DNA from: Paucibacter sediminis
Lineage (GTDB): Bacteria > Pseudomonadota > Gammaproteobacteria > Burkholderiales > Burkholderiaceae_C
Assembly (NCBI RefSeq): GCF_030254645.1
Contig: NZ_CP116346.1
Coordinates: forward strand, 744,001 to 808,000
Direction: 5' to 3'
DNA: 64,000 nucleotides
In this document: positions 1 through 10,760 of the stretch, piece after piece
Numbering within the stretch: position 1 is the stretch's first letter
How the letters are laid out: each line of letters opens with the position of its first letter
Notes under the pieces: model-generated
Databases searched by the model: none
The model's input: only the letters and a program-made list of their open reading frames with translations
Told to the model about the DNA's origin: nothing
Made by a program: the position numbers and the translations under genes

Positions 1-1
1 T

Positions 2-532
2 TGCGAACCCGCCTTCGAGCATTTCCCGCTGCTGCCGCAACTCGCCCTGAACGGCTTCAACACCACCCTGCTGGTGGGCCGCTATGGCGCCGCGCATTCA
101 CCCGTGCCCAGCCACACGCCCCTGCTGGGCATGGACCTGCGCTGCCAGGCGCCGGCCAGCACCGAGCTGCTGCTGACCCCGGGCTACGAGCATGGCCTGA
201 TGGCGCTGGAGGGCGAGCTGCAGATCGGCATGGAGGACGGTGAGCGTCAGACCCTGAGCCCCGGCCAGCTGCTCTATCTGGCCCCCGGCGCGCATCGGCT
301 GCAGCTCAGCAGCGCGGCGCCGGCGCGCCTGCTGCTGCTGGGCGGCACGCCCTTCGAGGAGCCGGTGCTGCTGTGGTGGAACTTCGTCGCGCGCGACAGC
401 GAGGAGGTCCAGCGCTTCGCCGCCGACTGGAACGCCGGCATCGGCTTCGGCACGGTGCAGGGCTACGCGGGCGAGCGCCTGCTCGCCCCCGATCCGGCCG
501 GCCTGAAGCTCAAGTCCCCGGCGCGAAATTGA
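2..532 (+). CDS. Pirin family protein, C-terminal part (5' end outside window)
   Basis: The open frame enters from the left edge with no start codon and gives 176 residues to the stop. The text matches the C-terminal cupin half of pirins: a LLLLGGTPF segment followed by EEPVLLWWNFVAR, then a short helical tail ending in W-N-A-G. Pirins are bicupin metal-binding proteins; bacterial members include quercetin-2,3-dioxygenase-like enzymes and redox-related regulators. The metal-binding N-terminal cupin lies outside the window, so activity cannot be judged. A second, full-length pirin lies at 3175-4047. The 3' end overlaps the convergent lipoprotein gene by 23 bases. Family call is firm; specific function is unknown. 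Confidence 0.85.
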   Translation, partial: CEPAFEHFPLLPQLALNGFNTTLLVGRYGAAHSPVPSHTPLLGMDLRCQAPASTELLLTPGYEHGLMALEGELQIGMEDGERQTLSPGQLLYLAPGAHRLQLSSAAPARLLLLGGTPFEEPVLLWWNFVARDSEEVQRFAADWNAGIGFGTVQGYAGERLLAPDPAGLKLKSPARN

Positions 533-2528
533 ACACGCCGGAGCCGTGCTGTGGGCGCGCCCCGCCGGTGCGTATCAGGATCAGCACGGTGAAGCTGACA
601 TTGCCGCCCGAGACGTTCTTGAAGCCGCTCGGGTACTGCATCTCCATGCAGAAGCTGGAGAAGGTGGCGAGGCAGCCGAAGTTCTCGTCGAAGCTGTTGT
701 AGACCACCTGGGCGGGCTGCTGGTGCGCCAGGTCGTAGGCCTCGCCGACGCCCTGGATGGCCGAGATCAGGCCATCGAAATAGTCGTAGACCTCCTTGAT
801 GCTGGTCGGCTTGGGCGGAGGCAGGGCGCTCGCCAGTCCGCCCAGCGCATTGATGGCCGCGCCACCGATCAGGTAAACATCGGCGGTCTGCGCCACCGCC
901 AGGTCCATGCCGCGGACCTCGATGGTGCTGTCGGGGTAGTTGTAGGCATAAGGCCCCAGCACCGCGGCGCCCGCATGCACGCCGTCGATCAACACCGTCT
1001 GGGTCAGGAACTGGTCCAGCAGGCCCTTGGCCGCCAGGATGGCCGCCATGTTCTGCAGCTGGTTCAGGTAGTCGCCGTAGATCTTGTTGACCAATTGGCC
1101 GATCGGCCCCAGGGCATTCAGCAGGCCGCCCAGCAGGAACTGCGGCTTGGCCTGCCCGGCGGCGCTGGGCCAGGCTTGCAGCGGTGCGGCCCTGCCGAGC
1201 AGGCGATCCAGGCTCATCGCCTTGGCGCTGGGCACCGCGCCAAGCAGCGCCTGCGGCGCCAGCTGGGCATTGGTGCGATCGGCCATGGCCTTGAGCAGCG
1301 CCGGCATCTCGGTGGCGATCAGGCCCTGGATCAGGTCGGCCTTGTCGACCAGCCCATACAAGCTGGGCTGCGCGCCCGCCGCGGCCAGCTGGGTGGCCAG
1401 GGTCTGCAGCTCGCTGCGGTACTGGTCCAGCAGGGCGGTGTTGGCGGCGTCGTCGCCGCCCGACTGCTTCAGCAGCGCGGTGATCTGCTGCATCTTGGCC
1501 TTCAGCTGCGCGGTGGCGGCAGCATGGGCCAGATCGCCGGGCGTCTGCGGATAGCCGTTCGCCGCCAGCTTGGCCGGCAGCGGCACAAAGCCGCTGGCGG
1601 GCTGGTAAGGCGTGCTGAACACCATGCGCACCGGGTCCACGCTGGCCGCCGCCGCCGTGATGGCGGCCTTGGCCGCCGCCGCGCCGGTGTTGTCGCCGCG
1701 GTCCAGCGCCTCCTTGAGCAGCTTGAGATTGCGCGCCAGGCTGCCCTGCGCCGCCGACAGATTGGCATACAGGCCGGAGTTCTTGGACACCGGGGTCGGC
1801 GCGATCACCGTGAAGGGCTGCTGCACGCTGATGGCCGTGCCATCCACCGTGGCCACCAGGGTGAAGCCGCCACGCGTGTCGGCGGCGCTCAGCAGCTGCA
1901 GGCCCGCCACCGCGGGCGTCGCACCCTCCACGCCCTCGGCCGGGCGCAACACCTGGTAGCTGATCGGTGGCAAGGGGTTCATGGCCTTGCCATCGGTGTC
2001 GAGCACGGTCGGCATGATGCCCACCGCCGTACCGGCACCCGCGACCAGTTGGCCCAGCTCCAGCGCGATGCTGGCCGGCGCGGCCACTGGCGGCGCGGCC
2101 GCGAACTGCCACACCAGTTGCGCCGGCAGGAAGGGCAGCAGCCGGTCCTGGCGCAGGGTGATGGTGTCGGCCGGCGTGGCGCTGGCATTCGCGGCGATAT
2201 CGCCGACATTGACGTCGCCATCGAGCACCGTGGTGCCGGCGCCGCTGCCCACCAGCTTGGCCGTCAGCGCCGTCTGCGCCTGGGCGCCATTGAGCACCGT
2301 GATCTTGAAGACATAGTCGTAGAGCGTGCGCCCCACGCGCGTCTCGCCGACCTTGGTGAGCGAGACCACCGAGGCGCTGGCGGCCGCGACGGCCTGGATA
2401 CGCGCCTGCGTGGCCTGCGGCCGCATCGGGGTCAGGTCTTGACTCTCGCCGCCTCCGCAGGCGGCCAGCAACAGCGCCGCGCCGCAGACCAGGCCCTGCA
2501 GGCTGCGTGCGATCAGCCCGGCGCTCAT
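510..2528 (-). CDS. Large putative lipoprotein of unknown function
   Basis: This 672-residue protein starts with a lipoprotein signal: a hydrophobic stretch ending in the lipobox LAAC with Cys24, followed by GGGES. It should be exported, lipidated and anchored in the outer or inner membrane. The rest is Ala/Leu/Gln-rich and mostly helical-looking, with two cysteines near the C-terminus (in FGCLATF and SFCMEM) that could form a disulfide. I recognise no catalytic motif. Its ATG overlaps the stop of the PEP-CTERM gene upstream (ATGA), so the two are translationally coupled and probably act together at the cell surface. Reading frame and lipobox are clear; function is unknown. Confidence 0.75.
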   Translation of the reverse strand: MSAGLIARSLQGLVCGAALLLAACGGGESQDLTPMRPQATQARIQAVAAASASVVSLTKVGETRVGRTLYDYVFKITVLNGAQAQTALTAKLVGSGAGTTVLDGDVNVGDIAANASATPADTITLRQDRLLPFLPAQLVWQFAAAPPVAAPASIALELGQLVAGAGTAVGIMPTVLDTDGKAMNPLPPISYQVLRPAEGVEGATPAVAGLQLLSAADTRGGFTLVATVDGTAISVQQPFTVIAPTPVSKNSGLYANLSAAQGSLARNLKLLKEALDRGDNTGAAAAKAAITAAAASVDPVRMVFSTPYQPASGFVPLPAKLAANGYPQTPGDLAHAAATAQLKAKMQQITALLKQSGGDDAANTALLDQYRSELQTLATQLAAAGAQPSLYGLVDKADLIQGLIATEMPALLKAMADRTNAQLAPQALLGAVPSAKAMSLDRLLGRAAPLQAWPSAAGQAKPQFLLGGLLNALGPIGQLVNKIYGDYLNQLQNMAAILAAKGLLDQFLTQTVLIDGVHAGAAVLGPYAYNYPDSTIEVRGMDLAVAQTADVYLIGGAAINALGGLASALPPPKPTSIKEVYDYFDGLISAIQGVGEAYDLAHQQPAQVVYNSFDENFGCLATFSSFCMEMQYPSGFKNVSGGNVSFTVLILIRTGGARPQHGSGVFNFAPGT

Positions 2529-3073
2529 GAGCGGCTCCCGTCGGCGCGCCGGCGTGCCAGCAGGGCGAGCAGGCCCAGGCCGCCGAACAGCTGCGCCCAG
2601 GTGGCGGGCTCGGGCACCACCGCGGTCTGGCCGCTGGCCAGCAGCTGGAAGTTCTCGTCGGTGATCTCAAACTGCAGACTGCCCGGCGCCGCGGCGCCCT
2701 GGTAATCGAATTTGACGACAAAGCCGCCCTGCGACTGCCCCGCGGTCAGCCCCAGCGAGCGGTTCAGCATCACGCTGTCGAAGAAACCGGCCGCCGGGAT
2801 GCCGGTATCCGGCTGCGCGACCAGGCTGTCCCAGCTGCCCGGCGATCCCTGCACAAGCAGATTGCTGAAATCGGCCTCGGGAAAGAACACGGTGAAGCCG
2901 GACAGGCTGGCCGGCGTGCCATCGGCCAGCACGGTGAAATCCACCGTCCAGCTGTTGCCGCCCAGCGGCGTGAAGACGCTGTTGATGGTGGCGGCGGAAG
3001 CGCCCTGGGCAAGGGCCAGGGTGAGCAGAGCGGGGGCGACCCAGCGGGCGCGCGGGAGGGGCATCGGCTGCAT
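2525..3073 (-). CDS. PEP-CTERM sorting domain protein
   Basis: The 182-residue protein begins with a signal peptide (MQPMPLPRARW, then a hydrophobic run ending GASA) and ends with a canonical PEP-CTERM tail at residues 153-182: VPEP, a hydrophobic segment, then ARRR. Such proteins are recognised by an exosortase/EpsH system and exported, usually in exopolysaccharide-producing bacteria. The mature region (TINSVFTPLGGNSWTVDF onward) looks like a beta-sandwich. I chose the ATG at 3073 rather than upstream codons because GGAG precedes it and the signal peptide starts there. It is the first gene of a two-gene operon with the lipoprotein at 510-2528. No exosortase gene is in the window. Confidence 0.85.
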   Translation of the reverse strand: MQPMPLPRARWVAPALLTLALAQGASAATINSVFTPLGGNSWTVDFTVLADGTPASLSGFTVFFPEADFSNLLVQGSPGSWDSLVAQPDTGIPAAGFFDSVMLNRSLGLTAGQSQGGFVVKFDYQGAAAPGSLQFEITDENFQLLASGQTAVVPEPATWAQLFGGLGLLALLARRRADGSRS

Positions 3074-3174
3074 AGAGGGCTCCAAGTGGCAAGCCCTGAC
3101 CCTAAGCAGCCCCCGCCGCGACAACCATCCCTAACTTGGCCGCGCGCCCTGTTTCACTGACAAGCGTCAAAGCC

Positions 3175-4047
3175 TCAGGCCAGCTTGCCGGTCTGGAAGT
3201 CACGCACCGCCTGCATCAGCTCGGCCTCGGTATTCATCACGAAGGGGCCGTACTGCGCAATCGGCTCGTTGAGCGGCTTGCCGGCGATCAGCAGCAGGCG
3301 CGCGCCCGCCTCGCCGGCCGTGAAGGCCACGCCATCGCTGCCCGCGGTATTGGCCAGGATCGCCATGCGCTGGGCCGGCACGGTGCAACCCGAGCCGAAC
3401 TGCACGCCGCCACGGTAGACGTAGACGAAGGCGTTGTGCGTGTCCGGCAGCGCCTGTTCAAACCTGACCCCCGGCTGCAGATGGATGTCCAGATAGACCG
3501 GCTCGGTGCCCTCGCGCTGCACCGCCCCCTGCACGCCCCGGCTGGCGCCGGCGATCACGCGCACGCTGGCGCCCTCGCCATGCCACTCGGGGATTTCGGC
3601 CGAGGGAATGTCGCGGTACCAGGGCGCGCGCATCTTGTCCTTGGCCGGCAGGTTGAGCCAGAGCTGGAAGCCTTCCATGCGGCCCTCTTCCTGCTCGGGC
3701 AGCTCCGAATGGATCACGCCGCGCCCGGCCGTCATCCACTGCACGCCGCCATTGCCCAGCAGGCCCTCATGGCCGGCGGAGTCGCGGTGGCGCATGCGGC
3801 CTTCCAGCATATAGGTGATGGTCTCGAAGCCGCGGTGCGGATGGTCGGGGAAGCCGGCGATGTAGTCGTCGGCCTGGTCCGAACCGAAGGCGTCCAGCAT
3901 CAGATAGGGATCGAGGCGGCGCTGCAGGTTCTGCGTCAGCACGCGGGTGAGCTTGACGCCCGCGCCATCGCTGGTGGGCTGGCCGGCGATCAGCCGCTCG
4001 ACCTGGCGAGGCTGTTGCAGAACGGTGGTGATCGTGGCGGCAGTCAT
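3175..4047 (-). CDS. Pirin family protein (full length)
   Basis: The 290-residue bicupin protein carries the pirin metal site in its N-terminal domain: FPDHPHRGFETITY, then MRHRDSAG and the downstream H-S-E of GVIHSELPEQ. These supply the His/His/His/Glu ligands expected of pirins. The C-terminal cupin follows, with GKPLNEPIAQYGPFVMNT as the characteristic end. The start at 4047 is preceded by GGAGAACGCCATC. It lies 32 bases downstream of azoR on the same strand, opposite a LysR gene. That pirin-azoreductase-LysR grouping suggests a role in quinone or electrophile stress; this is inference from context. Quercetinase activity is possible but unproven. Confidence 0.93.
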   Translation of the reverse strand: MTAATITTVLQQPRQVERLIAGQPTSDGAGVKLTRVLTQNLQRRLDPYLMLDAFGSDQADDYIAGFPDHPHRGFETITYMLEGRMRHRDSAGHEGLLGNGGVQWMTAGRGVIHSELPEQEEGRMEGFQLWLNLPAKDKMRAPWYRDIPSAEIPEWHGEGASVRVIAGASRGVQGAVQREGTEPVYLDIHLQPGVRFEQALPDTHNAFVYVYRGGVQFGSGCTVPAQRMAILANTAGSDGVAFTAGEAGARLLLIAGKPLNEPIAQYGPFVMNTEAELMQAVRDFQTGKLA

Positions 4048-4079
4048 GATGGCGTTCTCCGTGGTCAATGCATTCAGGG

Positions 4080-4718
4080 TCAGACGGTAGCAGGCTCGGC
4101 CGCTTGCGGTTGCAGCAGCTGCTGGATCTGGGCACGCGCCGAGGCCAGGCCTTGCGCCTCGGCCTCCGGGCCCATGCCCAGGCCTTCGGCATAAATGAAC
4201 TCGACATCGCTCATGCCCAGGAAGCCCAGCACGGTACGCAGATAGGGCACGACGGTGTCGCTGGGGCGGTCGCGGTGCAGGCCGCCGCGCGTCAGCACCG
4301 CATAGACCTTCTTGCCGGTGAGCAGGCCCTCGGGGCCGTTCTCGGTGTAGCGGAAGGTGACGCGGGCCCGCGAGATCGCGTCGATCCAGTTCTTCAGCTG
4401 GCTGGGCACGCCGAAGTTGATCATCGGCACGCCCAGCACCACCACATCGGCCGCCTGGATCTGGGCAATCAGGCCATCGTCCAGGGCCACGCGCTCGGCC
4501 TGCGCCGCGCTGCGCTGCTCGGCCGGGGTGAACAGGGCTTGCAGGGCGGCCTCGTCCAGCACCGGATGGGCTTGCTGCGCCAGGTCGCGCACCTGCAGGC
4601 TGGCACCGGGCTGGGCCTGTTGCAGACCCTCGACCAGCTCGGTCGCCAGGCGGGTGGAGAAGGAACCCTGGCCGTCTTGAACACGGCGGGCGCTGGAATT
4701 GATTTGCAGGATGTTCAT
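4080..4718 (-). CDS. azoR: FMN-dependent NADH:quinone/azo reductase
   Basis: The 212-residue flavodoxin-fold protein matches the AzoR family in length and motifs. INSSARR near the N-terminus is the FMN phosphate loop. [16 protein letters not shown] is the flavin/substrate segment, and LTRGG follows in the isoalloxazine-binding region. AzoR enzymes reduce quinones and azo compounds by two-electron transfer from NAD(P)H in the cytoplasm. The start at 4718 is preceded by GGAGCCCCCAG. It is first in an operon with the pirin downstream and faces a divergent LysR gene across 123 bases, which is the likely regulator. Family is firm; the physiological substrate is probably a quinone. Confidence 0.93.
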   Translation of the reverse strand: MNILQINSSARRVQDGQGSFSTRLATELVEGLQQAQPGASLQVRDLAQQAHPVLDEAALQALFTPAEQRSAAQAERVALDDGLIAQIQAADVVVLGVPMINFGVPSQLKNWIDAISRARVTFRYTENGPEGLLTGKKVYAVLTRGGLHRDRPSDTVVPYLRTVLGFLGMSDVEFIYAEGLGMGPEAEAQGLASARAQIQQLLQPQAAEPATV

Positions 4719-4819
4719 CTGGGGGCTCCGTTGGTTTGCTGATCGGGTCTTGCGAAAGACCATGGATGAACTGTATTGATCGCAGCCAAGCATCGGAAGA
4801 CACCGGAATGGATATGATC

Positions 4820-4835
4820 GTTCCACCAATGGAAC
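4820..4835. promoter_or_regulatory. Inverted repeat, probable LysR operator
   Basis: GTTCCA and TGGAAC form perfect 6-base arms around CCAA, ending 6 bases before the lysR start codon. The core TTCCACCAATGGAA has the T-N11-A symmetry typical of LysR-type regulator sites. It lies in the azoR/lysR divergent region and overlaps the lysR translation start region, which fits negative autoregulation plus control of azoR-pirin. The repeat is seen directly; the regulatory role is inference. Confidence 0.5.
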
Positions 4836-4841
4836 AATGCC

Positions 4842-5792
4842 ATGAGCCTGGACGCTGACGATCTGCTGCTGTTTGCGCGTGTGATGGAGGCCGGCAGCTT
4901 CAGCCGCGCGGCCGACCGGGTGCAGCTCCCCAAGTCCACCGTGTCGCGCCGCATCGCCGCGCTGGAGCAGCGTCTGGGCGAGAAGCTATTGCAGCGCAGC
5001 ACGCGCCGGCTGGCGCTGACCGAATTCGGCCAGGGCGTGCTGGAACATGCACGCGTGCTGGCCGCCGAGGTGGACGGCGCCCTCGCCCTGGCCCTGCATC
5101 GCCAGCAGCGCCCCACCGGGCGGCTGCGCGTCTCGATGCCGGGCGACTTTGCCAACCAGGCGCTGGACCAGATGCTGAGCCGCTTCGTGCTGGACTATCC
5201 CGAGGTGCAGCTGGAACTGGACCTCTCGCCGCGCCGCGTGGACCTGATTGCCGAGGGCTTCGACCTCGCGGTGCGCATGGGCAGCCTGCCCGACGATTCG
5301 CAGCTGGCGGCGCGCCGCCTGGCCCTGTTCAGCAACGGGCTCTATGCCTCACCGGCCTATCTGCAGCGCCATGGCGAGCCGCAGCTGCCCGAGGCGCTGA
5401 GCAGCATGCAGGGGCTGATGATTCTGGGCCGCACCGGCGAGCCCGTGCCCTGGACACTCATGCGTGGGGAAGGCGCCGAGGGCGCCGAGACGCAACGCTG
5501 GCAAGGCGTGCCCGAGCAGCGCACCCTGGTGAATGCGCCCGACATGCTTCTGCGCATGGCCTGCGCCGGCCTGGGCATCACCGCGGTGGGCGAGCATTTC
5601 GCCCAGCCCTATGTGGAGCGCGGCGAGCTGTTGCGCGTGCTGCCCGACTGGTGCCTGCCACCGGTGGCCTGCTGGGCGGTGTTCCCCGAGCGCCGCCTGA
5701 TGCCGCTGCGCAGCCGCGTCTTCATCGAGGCGATGGCGGCCACGCTGGCCAGTTGCCCGGCTACTCAGCCTGAAAGCCGATCTCCACACTGA
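4842..5792 (+). CDS. LysR family transcriptional regulator
   Basis: The 316-residue protein has an N-terminal winged helix-turn-helix (residues about 5-65, with [28 protein letters not shown]) and a C-terminal periplasmic-binding-like effector domain from about residue 90. It is divergent from azoR-pirin across 123 bases. By the usual LysR logic it should control that operon and itself through the dyad at 4820-4835. Close relatives (AaeR/DsdA-neighbour type) often sense quinones or aromatic compounds, but the effector here is unknown. Its last 32 bases overlap the convergent TonB-domain gene. Confidence 0.92.
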   Translation: MSLDADDLLLFARVMEAGSFSRAADRVQLPKSTVSRRIAALEQRLGEKLLQRSTRRLALTEFGQGVLEHARVLAAEVDGALALALHRQQRPTGRLRVSMPGDFANQALDQMLSRFVLDYPEVQLELDLSPRRVDLIAEGFDLAVRMGSLPDDSQLAARRLALFSNGLYASPAYLQRHGEPQLPEALSSMQGLMILGRTGEPVPWTLMRGEGAEGAETQRWQGVPEQRTLVNAPDMLLRMACAGLGITAVGEHFAQPYVERGELLRVLPDWCLPPVACWAVFPERRLMPLRSRVFIEAMAATLASCPATQPESRSPH

Positions 5793-6462
5793 CCTCGCGC
5801 GAGCGCGGGATCGGCGCGAAGCGCCATTGGTTGACGGCATCGATGGCCGCCACCGAGAGCTTGCGGTGCGAGCTCTTGATGGCCTCGGCCCCGCTCACCG
5901 CGCCATTCGGCTCGACGGTGAACTTCACCACCACCAGGCCGTTGCGCACGCTGCTGAGCAGCTGGCGCGGGATCTCGGGCTCGACCTTGTTGATCAGCTT
6001 CAGCGCCACCTCGGGTTCGGGCTCGGGCGCCGCTGCGGGCGCCACGGCGGCGGGCGGCGGGGGATTCAGCTTGGGGCTCGCGGTGGCCAGCTGAACCGGC
6101 TCGGGCGCCGGGCTGCTGCTGCTCGCCGCAGTGGCCACGGCAGGCTCGGGCTTGTTCTGCAGCTCCTCGGCCTTGGGGCTGGGCGCCGGTGACTCGTGCC
6201 GCGGCGCGGCCTTGGCCACCGGTGCGGCCGGCTTGGCCGGTGCGGGCGCAGGCGCGGCGGGCTTGGCGGGCGCCTTGTCGGCGTTGAACTTGATCCACTG
6301 GAACACCTTGTCGGCGTCGCGCTTGGCCCGATCGGCATCGCTGAGGGAAGACTTCTTCTCAAGGTCCCCGAGCTGCTGAGCGGCAACACCCAGCGTCGCG
6401 GCGGCAAGGCCCAGCGCCAAGGCCAGACGGCACATGCGCAATGCAGACAAGGAGCCGTTCAT
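5761..6462 (-). CDS. Exported TonB C-terminal domain protein
   Basis: The 233-residue protein has an N-terminal hydrophobic segment that looks like a signal peptide (ALALGLAAATLGVAAQQ). A Pro/Ala-rich spacer follows (residues about 65-150). The C-terminus is a TonB-like domain with EPEIPRQLLSSVRNGLVVVKF and AIDAVNQWRFAPIP. Canonical TonB links ExbBD to outer-membrane receptors. Here no exbB/exbD is adjacent and the N-terminus may be cleaved, so it is more likely a TonB-domain accessory protein than the main energy transducer. The start at 6462 has AGGAATGGAACG upstream. It is convergent with lysR and divergent from the thiamine operon. Confidence 0.8.
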   Translation of the reverse strand: MNGSLSALRMCRLALALGLAAATLGVAAQQLGDLEKKSSLSDADRAKRDADKVFQWIKFNADKAPAKPAAPAPAPAKPAAPVAKAAPRHESPAPSPKAEELQNKPEPAVATAASSSSPAPEPVQLATASPKLNPPPPAAVAPAAAPEPEPEVALKLINKVEPEIPRQLLSSVRNGLVVVKFTVEPNGAVSGAEAIKSSHRKLSVAAIDAVNQWRFAPIPRSREVSVEIGFQAE

Positions 6463-6526
6463 CGTTCCATTCCTTCGTCGAGAGCCCGCCGGCGGCCCAG
6501 CTTTTGACGGGCATGCGGGACGGTGA

Positions 6527-8701
<2,175 letters not shown>

Positions 8702-8702
8702 G

Positions 8703-9761
8703 ATGGCGAAGAAGATCGCCATCGCCGGCGCCGGCCTGGCCGGCCGCCTGTTCGCCTGGGCGCTCGCGCGCGCCGGCCATGAGGTGCGGGTCTGGGACGC
8801 CGGCCCCGGCCCCGCGCCCGCCTTCGATGGCCAGGGCGCCGCCGCCTTCACGGCCGCCGGCATGCTCAGCCCGCTGGCCGAGCTGGACCGCGCCGAGGCC
8901 GAGGTGGCGGTGCTCGGCTGGCAATCGCTGCGCCTGTGGCCCGCCATCGTCGCCGCGCTGCATCAGCCGGTGCGCCTGCAGACCGAGGGCAGCCTGCTGC
9001 TGGCGCACCGCCCCGACCAGGGCGCCGCGGCGCGCGTGCTGCAGCGCCTGCAGCAGGCCGGCGCGGACCTCTCATCCTTCCCGACGCCGCAGCCGCTCAG
9101 CGCGGCCCAGCTGCGCGAGCTGGAGCCGGCGCTGCCCGCCGGCCCGCGGGCCTGGCTGCTGCCCGGCGAGGGGCTGATCCATCCGCTGCAGGCCATGCAG
9201 GCGCTGCACAGCTCGGCGGCTGGCGTGCAGTGGCATTGGCAGCGCCCGGTGGCCGAGGTCCAGGCCGGTCGGATCACGCTCAGCGACGGCGAGCAAGTCC
9301 ACGCCGACTGGGCCATCGACACGCGCGGCCTCGGCGCCCGCCCCACCCTGCCGCTGCGCGGCGTGCGCGGCGAGGTGCTGACGCTGGAACTGGCCGGGCA
9401 TGGCCTGCGCCGGCCGCTGAGGCTGATGCACCCGCGCCATTGCGTCTACCTGGTGCCGCGCAGCGCAGATGAGCTGCTGATCGGCGCCAGCGAGATCGAG
9501 AGCGAGGACCGCTCGCCCGTCAGCCTGCAGAGCGCGGTGGAGCTGATGGCCGCGGCCCACAGCCTGATGCCGCAATTGGGCGAGGCCCGCATCACGCGGC
9601 TGGACCGCAATCTGCGCCCCGCCCTGCCCCACCACCGCCCGCATGCGCACAGCGCGCCCGGCCTGATCCAGCTCAACGGCCTGTTCCGCCATGGCTGGCT
9701 GCTGGCGCCCGCCCTGGTGCAGCGCCTGCTGACGCAAACCCAGCTGGCCAGCCTGCCATGA
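8703..9761 (+). CDS. thiO: FAD-dependent oxidoreductase of thiazole synthesis (ThiO-like)
   Basis: The 352-residue DAO-fold protein begins with a dinucleotide-binding motif (IAGAGLAGRLFAW) and has the glycine/D-amino-acid oxidase layout, with LFRHGWLLAPALVQ near the C-terminus. In thiamine operons ThiO oxidises glycine to dehydroglycine, the C2-N unit used by ThiG. It starts one base after the thiC stop and overlaps thiS by 4 bases, which supports the assignment. The sequence is divergent enough that the substrate is inferred from context. Confidence 0.85.
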   Translation: MAKKIAIAGAGLAGRLFAWALARAGHEVRVWDAGPGPAPAFDGQGAAAFTAAGMLSPLAELDRAEAEVAVLGWQSLRLWPAIVAALHQPVRLQTEGSLLLAHRPDQGAAARVLQRLQQAGADLSSFPTPQPLSAAQLRELEPALPAGPRAWLLPGEGLIHPLQAMQALHSSAAGVQWHWQRPVAEVQAGRITLSDGEQVHADWAIDTRGLGARPTLPLRGVRGEVLTLELAGHGLRRPLRLMHPRHCVYLVPRSADELLIGASEIESEDRSPVSLQSAVELMAAAHSLMPQLGEARITRLDRNLRPALPHHRPHAHSAPGLIQLNGLFRHGWLLAPALVQRLLTQTQLASLP

Positions 9762-9964
9762 ACATCCAGATCCTGATCGACGAGCAACCCCGCGAGCTGC
9801 CGGCCGGCAGCAATCTGGCCGAGCTGCTGGCCTTGCTGCAACGCGAGCCGCGGAGCGTGGCCACGGCCGTGAACGGCCGCTTCGTGGCGCGCGAGGCAAG
9901 ACCCGGCACCATGCTCGCCGAGGGCGACCAGGTGCTGCTGTTCCAACCCATCGTAGGAGGCTGA
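9758..9964 (+). CDS. thiS: Thiamine sulfur-carrier protein
   Basis: This 68-residue ubiquitin-fold protein ends in the diagnostic Gly-Gly (FQPIVGG), which is adenylated and thiocarboxylated to carry sulfur to ThiG. GDQVLLFQPIVGG is typical of ThiS. Its ATG overlaps the thiO stop (ATGA), and thiG follows 4 bases later. No thiF is in the operon, so adenylation probably depends on a MoeB/ThiF homologue elsewhere. Confidence 0.95.
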   Translation: MNIQILIDEQPRELPAGSNLAELLALLQREPRSVATAVNGRFVAREARPGTMLAEGDQVLLFQPIVGG

Positions 9965-9968
9965 ACCC

Positions 9969-10760
9969 ATGACGGACAGCTTTGAAATCGCCGGCGTGCC
10001 GCTCGCCAGCCGCTTCCTGCTCGGCACCGCCGGTTACCCGAACCCGCAGCTGCTGGCCGAGGCGGTGAAGGCCTCGCAAACCCAGCTGCTCACCGTGGGC
10101 CTGAAGCGCAGCGCCCAGGGGGGCGACAACGGCTTCGTGGCCATGGCCTTGGCGGCAGCGCGCGCCCAGGGCGCGCGCCTGCTGCCCAACACCGCCGGCT
10201 GCCGCAGCGCCGCCGAGGCGGTGCAGCTGGCCTGCATGGCGCGCGAGCTCTACGACACCGCCTGGATCAAGCTGGAGGTCACCGGCGACGAGCACACCCT
10301 GCAGCCCGACCCCTTCGAGCTGCTGGCCGCGGCCAGCGAGTTGGTGAAGCTGGGCTTCACCGTGCTGCCCTATTGCACCGACGATCTGGTGCTGTGCCGC
10401 CGCCTGCTGGACGCCGGCTGCGCCGTGCTGATGCCCTGGGGCGCGCCGATCGGCTCCGGCCAGGGCCTGCTCAACCCCTGGGCCCTGCGCACGCTGCGCG
10501 AGCGCCTGCCGGAGGCCGTGCTGATCGTCGACGCCGGCCTGGGCGCGCCCTCGCACGCGGCCCAGGCCATGGAGCTGGGTTATGACGCGGTGCTGCTGAA
10601 CTCGGCGGTGGCACAGGCACGCGACCCGGTGCGCATGGCTCACGCCTTCCGCGACGCGGTGCGCGCCGGCCGCCAGGCGTACCTGGCCGGCGTGATGCCG
10701 GCGCAGGACTTCGCCGTGCCCTCGACGCCGGTAAGCGGCCACGCCTTTGTGCTGTCATGA
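9969..10760 (+). CDS. thiG: Thiazole synthase
   Basis: ThiG condenses 1-deoxyxylulose 5-phosphate, dehydroglycine and ThiS thiocarboxylate into the thiazole of thiamine. The 263-residue TIM-barrel protein contains the Schiff-base lysine segment WIKLEVTGDEHTLQPD and the phosphate-binding stretch VLMPWGAPIGSGQG. TAGGAGG lies just upstream of the ATG. It follows thiS and overlaps the thiDE start by 4 bases. Confidence 0.97.
   Translation: MTDSFEIAGVPLASRFLLGTAGYPNPQLLAEAVKASQTQLLTVGLKRSAQGGDNGFVAMALAAARAQGARLLPNTAGCRSAAEAVQLACMARELYDTAWIKLEVTGDEHTLQPDPFELLAAASELVKLGFTVLPYCTDDLVLCRRLLDAGCAVLMPWGAPIGSGQGLLNPWALRTLRERLPEAVLIVDAGLGAPSHAAQAMELGYDAVLLNSAVAQARDPVRMAHAFRDAVRAGRQAYLAGVMPAQDFAVPSTPVSGHAFVLS

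Noticed and set aside
3158-3169. TGAC-AAGC-GTCA dyad between the pirin stop and the PEP-CTERM gene
   Set aside because: It resembles an FNR-like half-dyad but is about 90 bases from the next start, with no -10 element at a suitable distance; could be a weak hairpin.
5761-5792. 32-base lysR/TonB 3' overlap as a sign of frameshift or truncation
   Set aside because: Both proteins have complete C-terminal domains; convergent overlaps of this size recur in this compact genome (for example 510-532 and 57049-57097).
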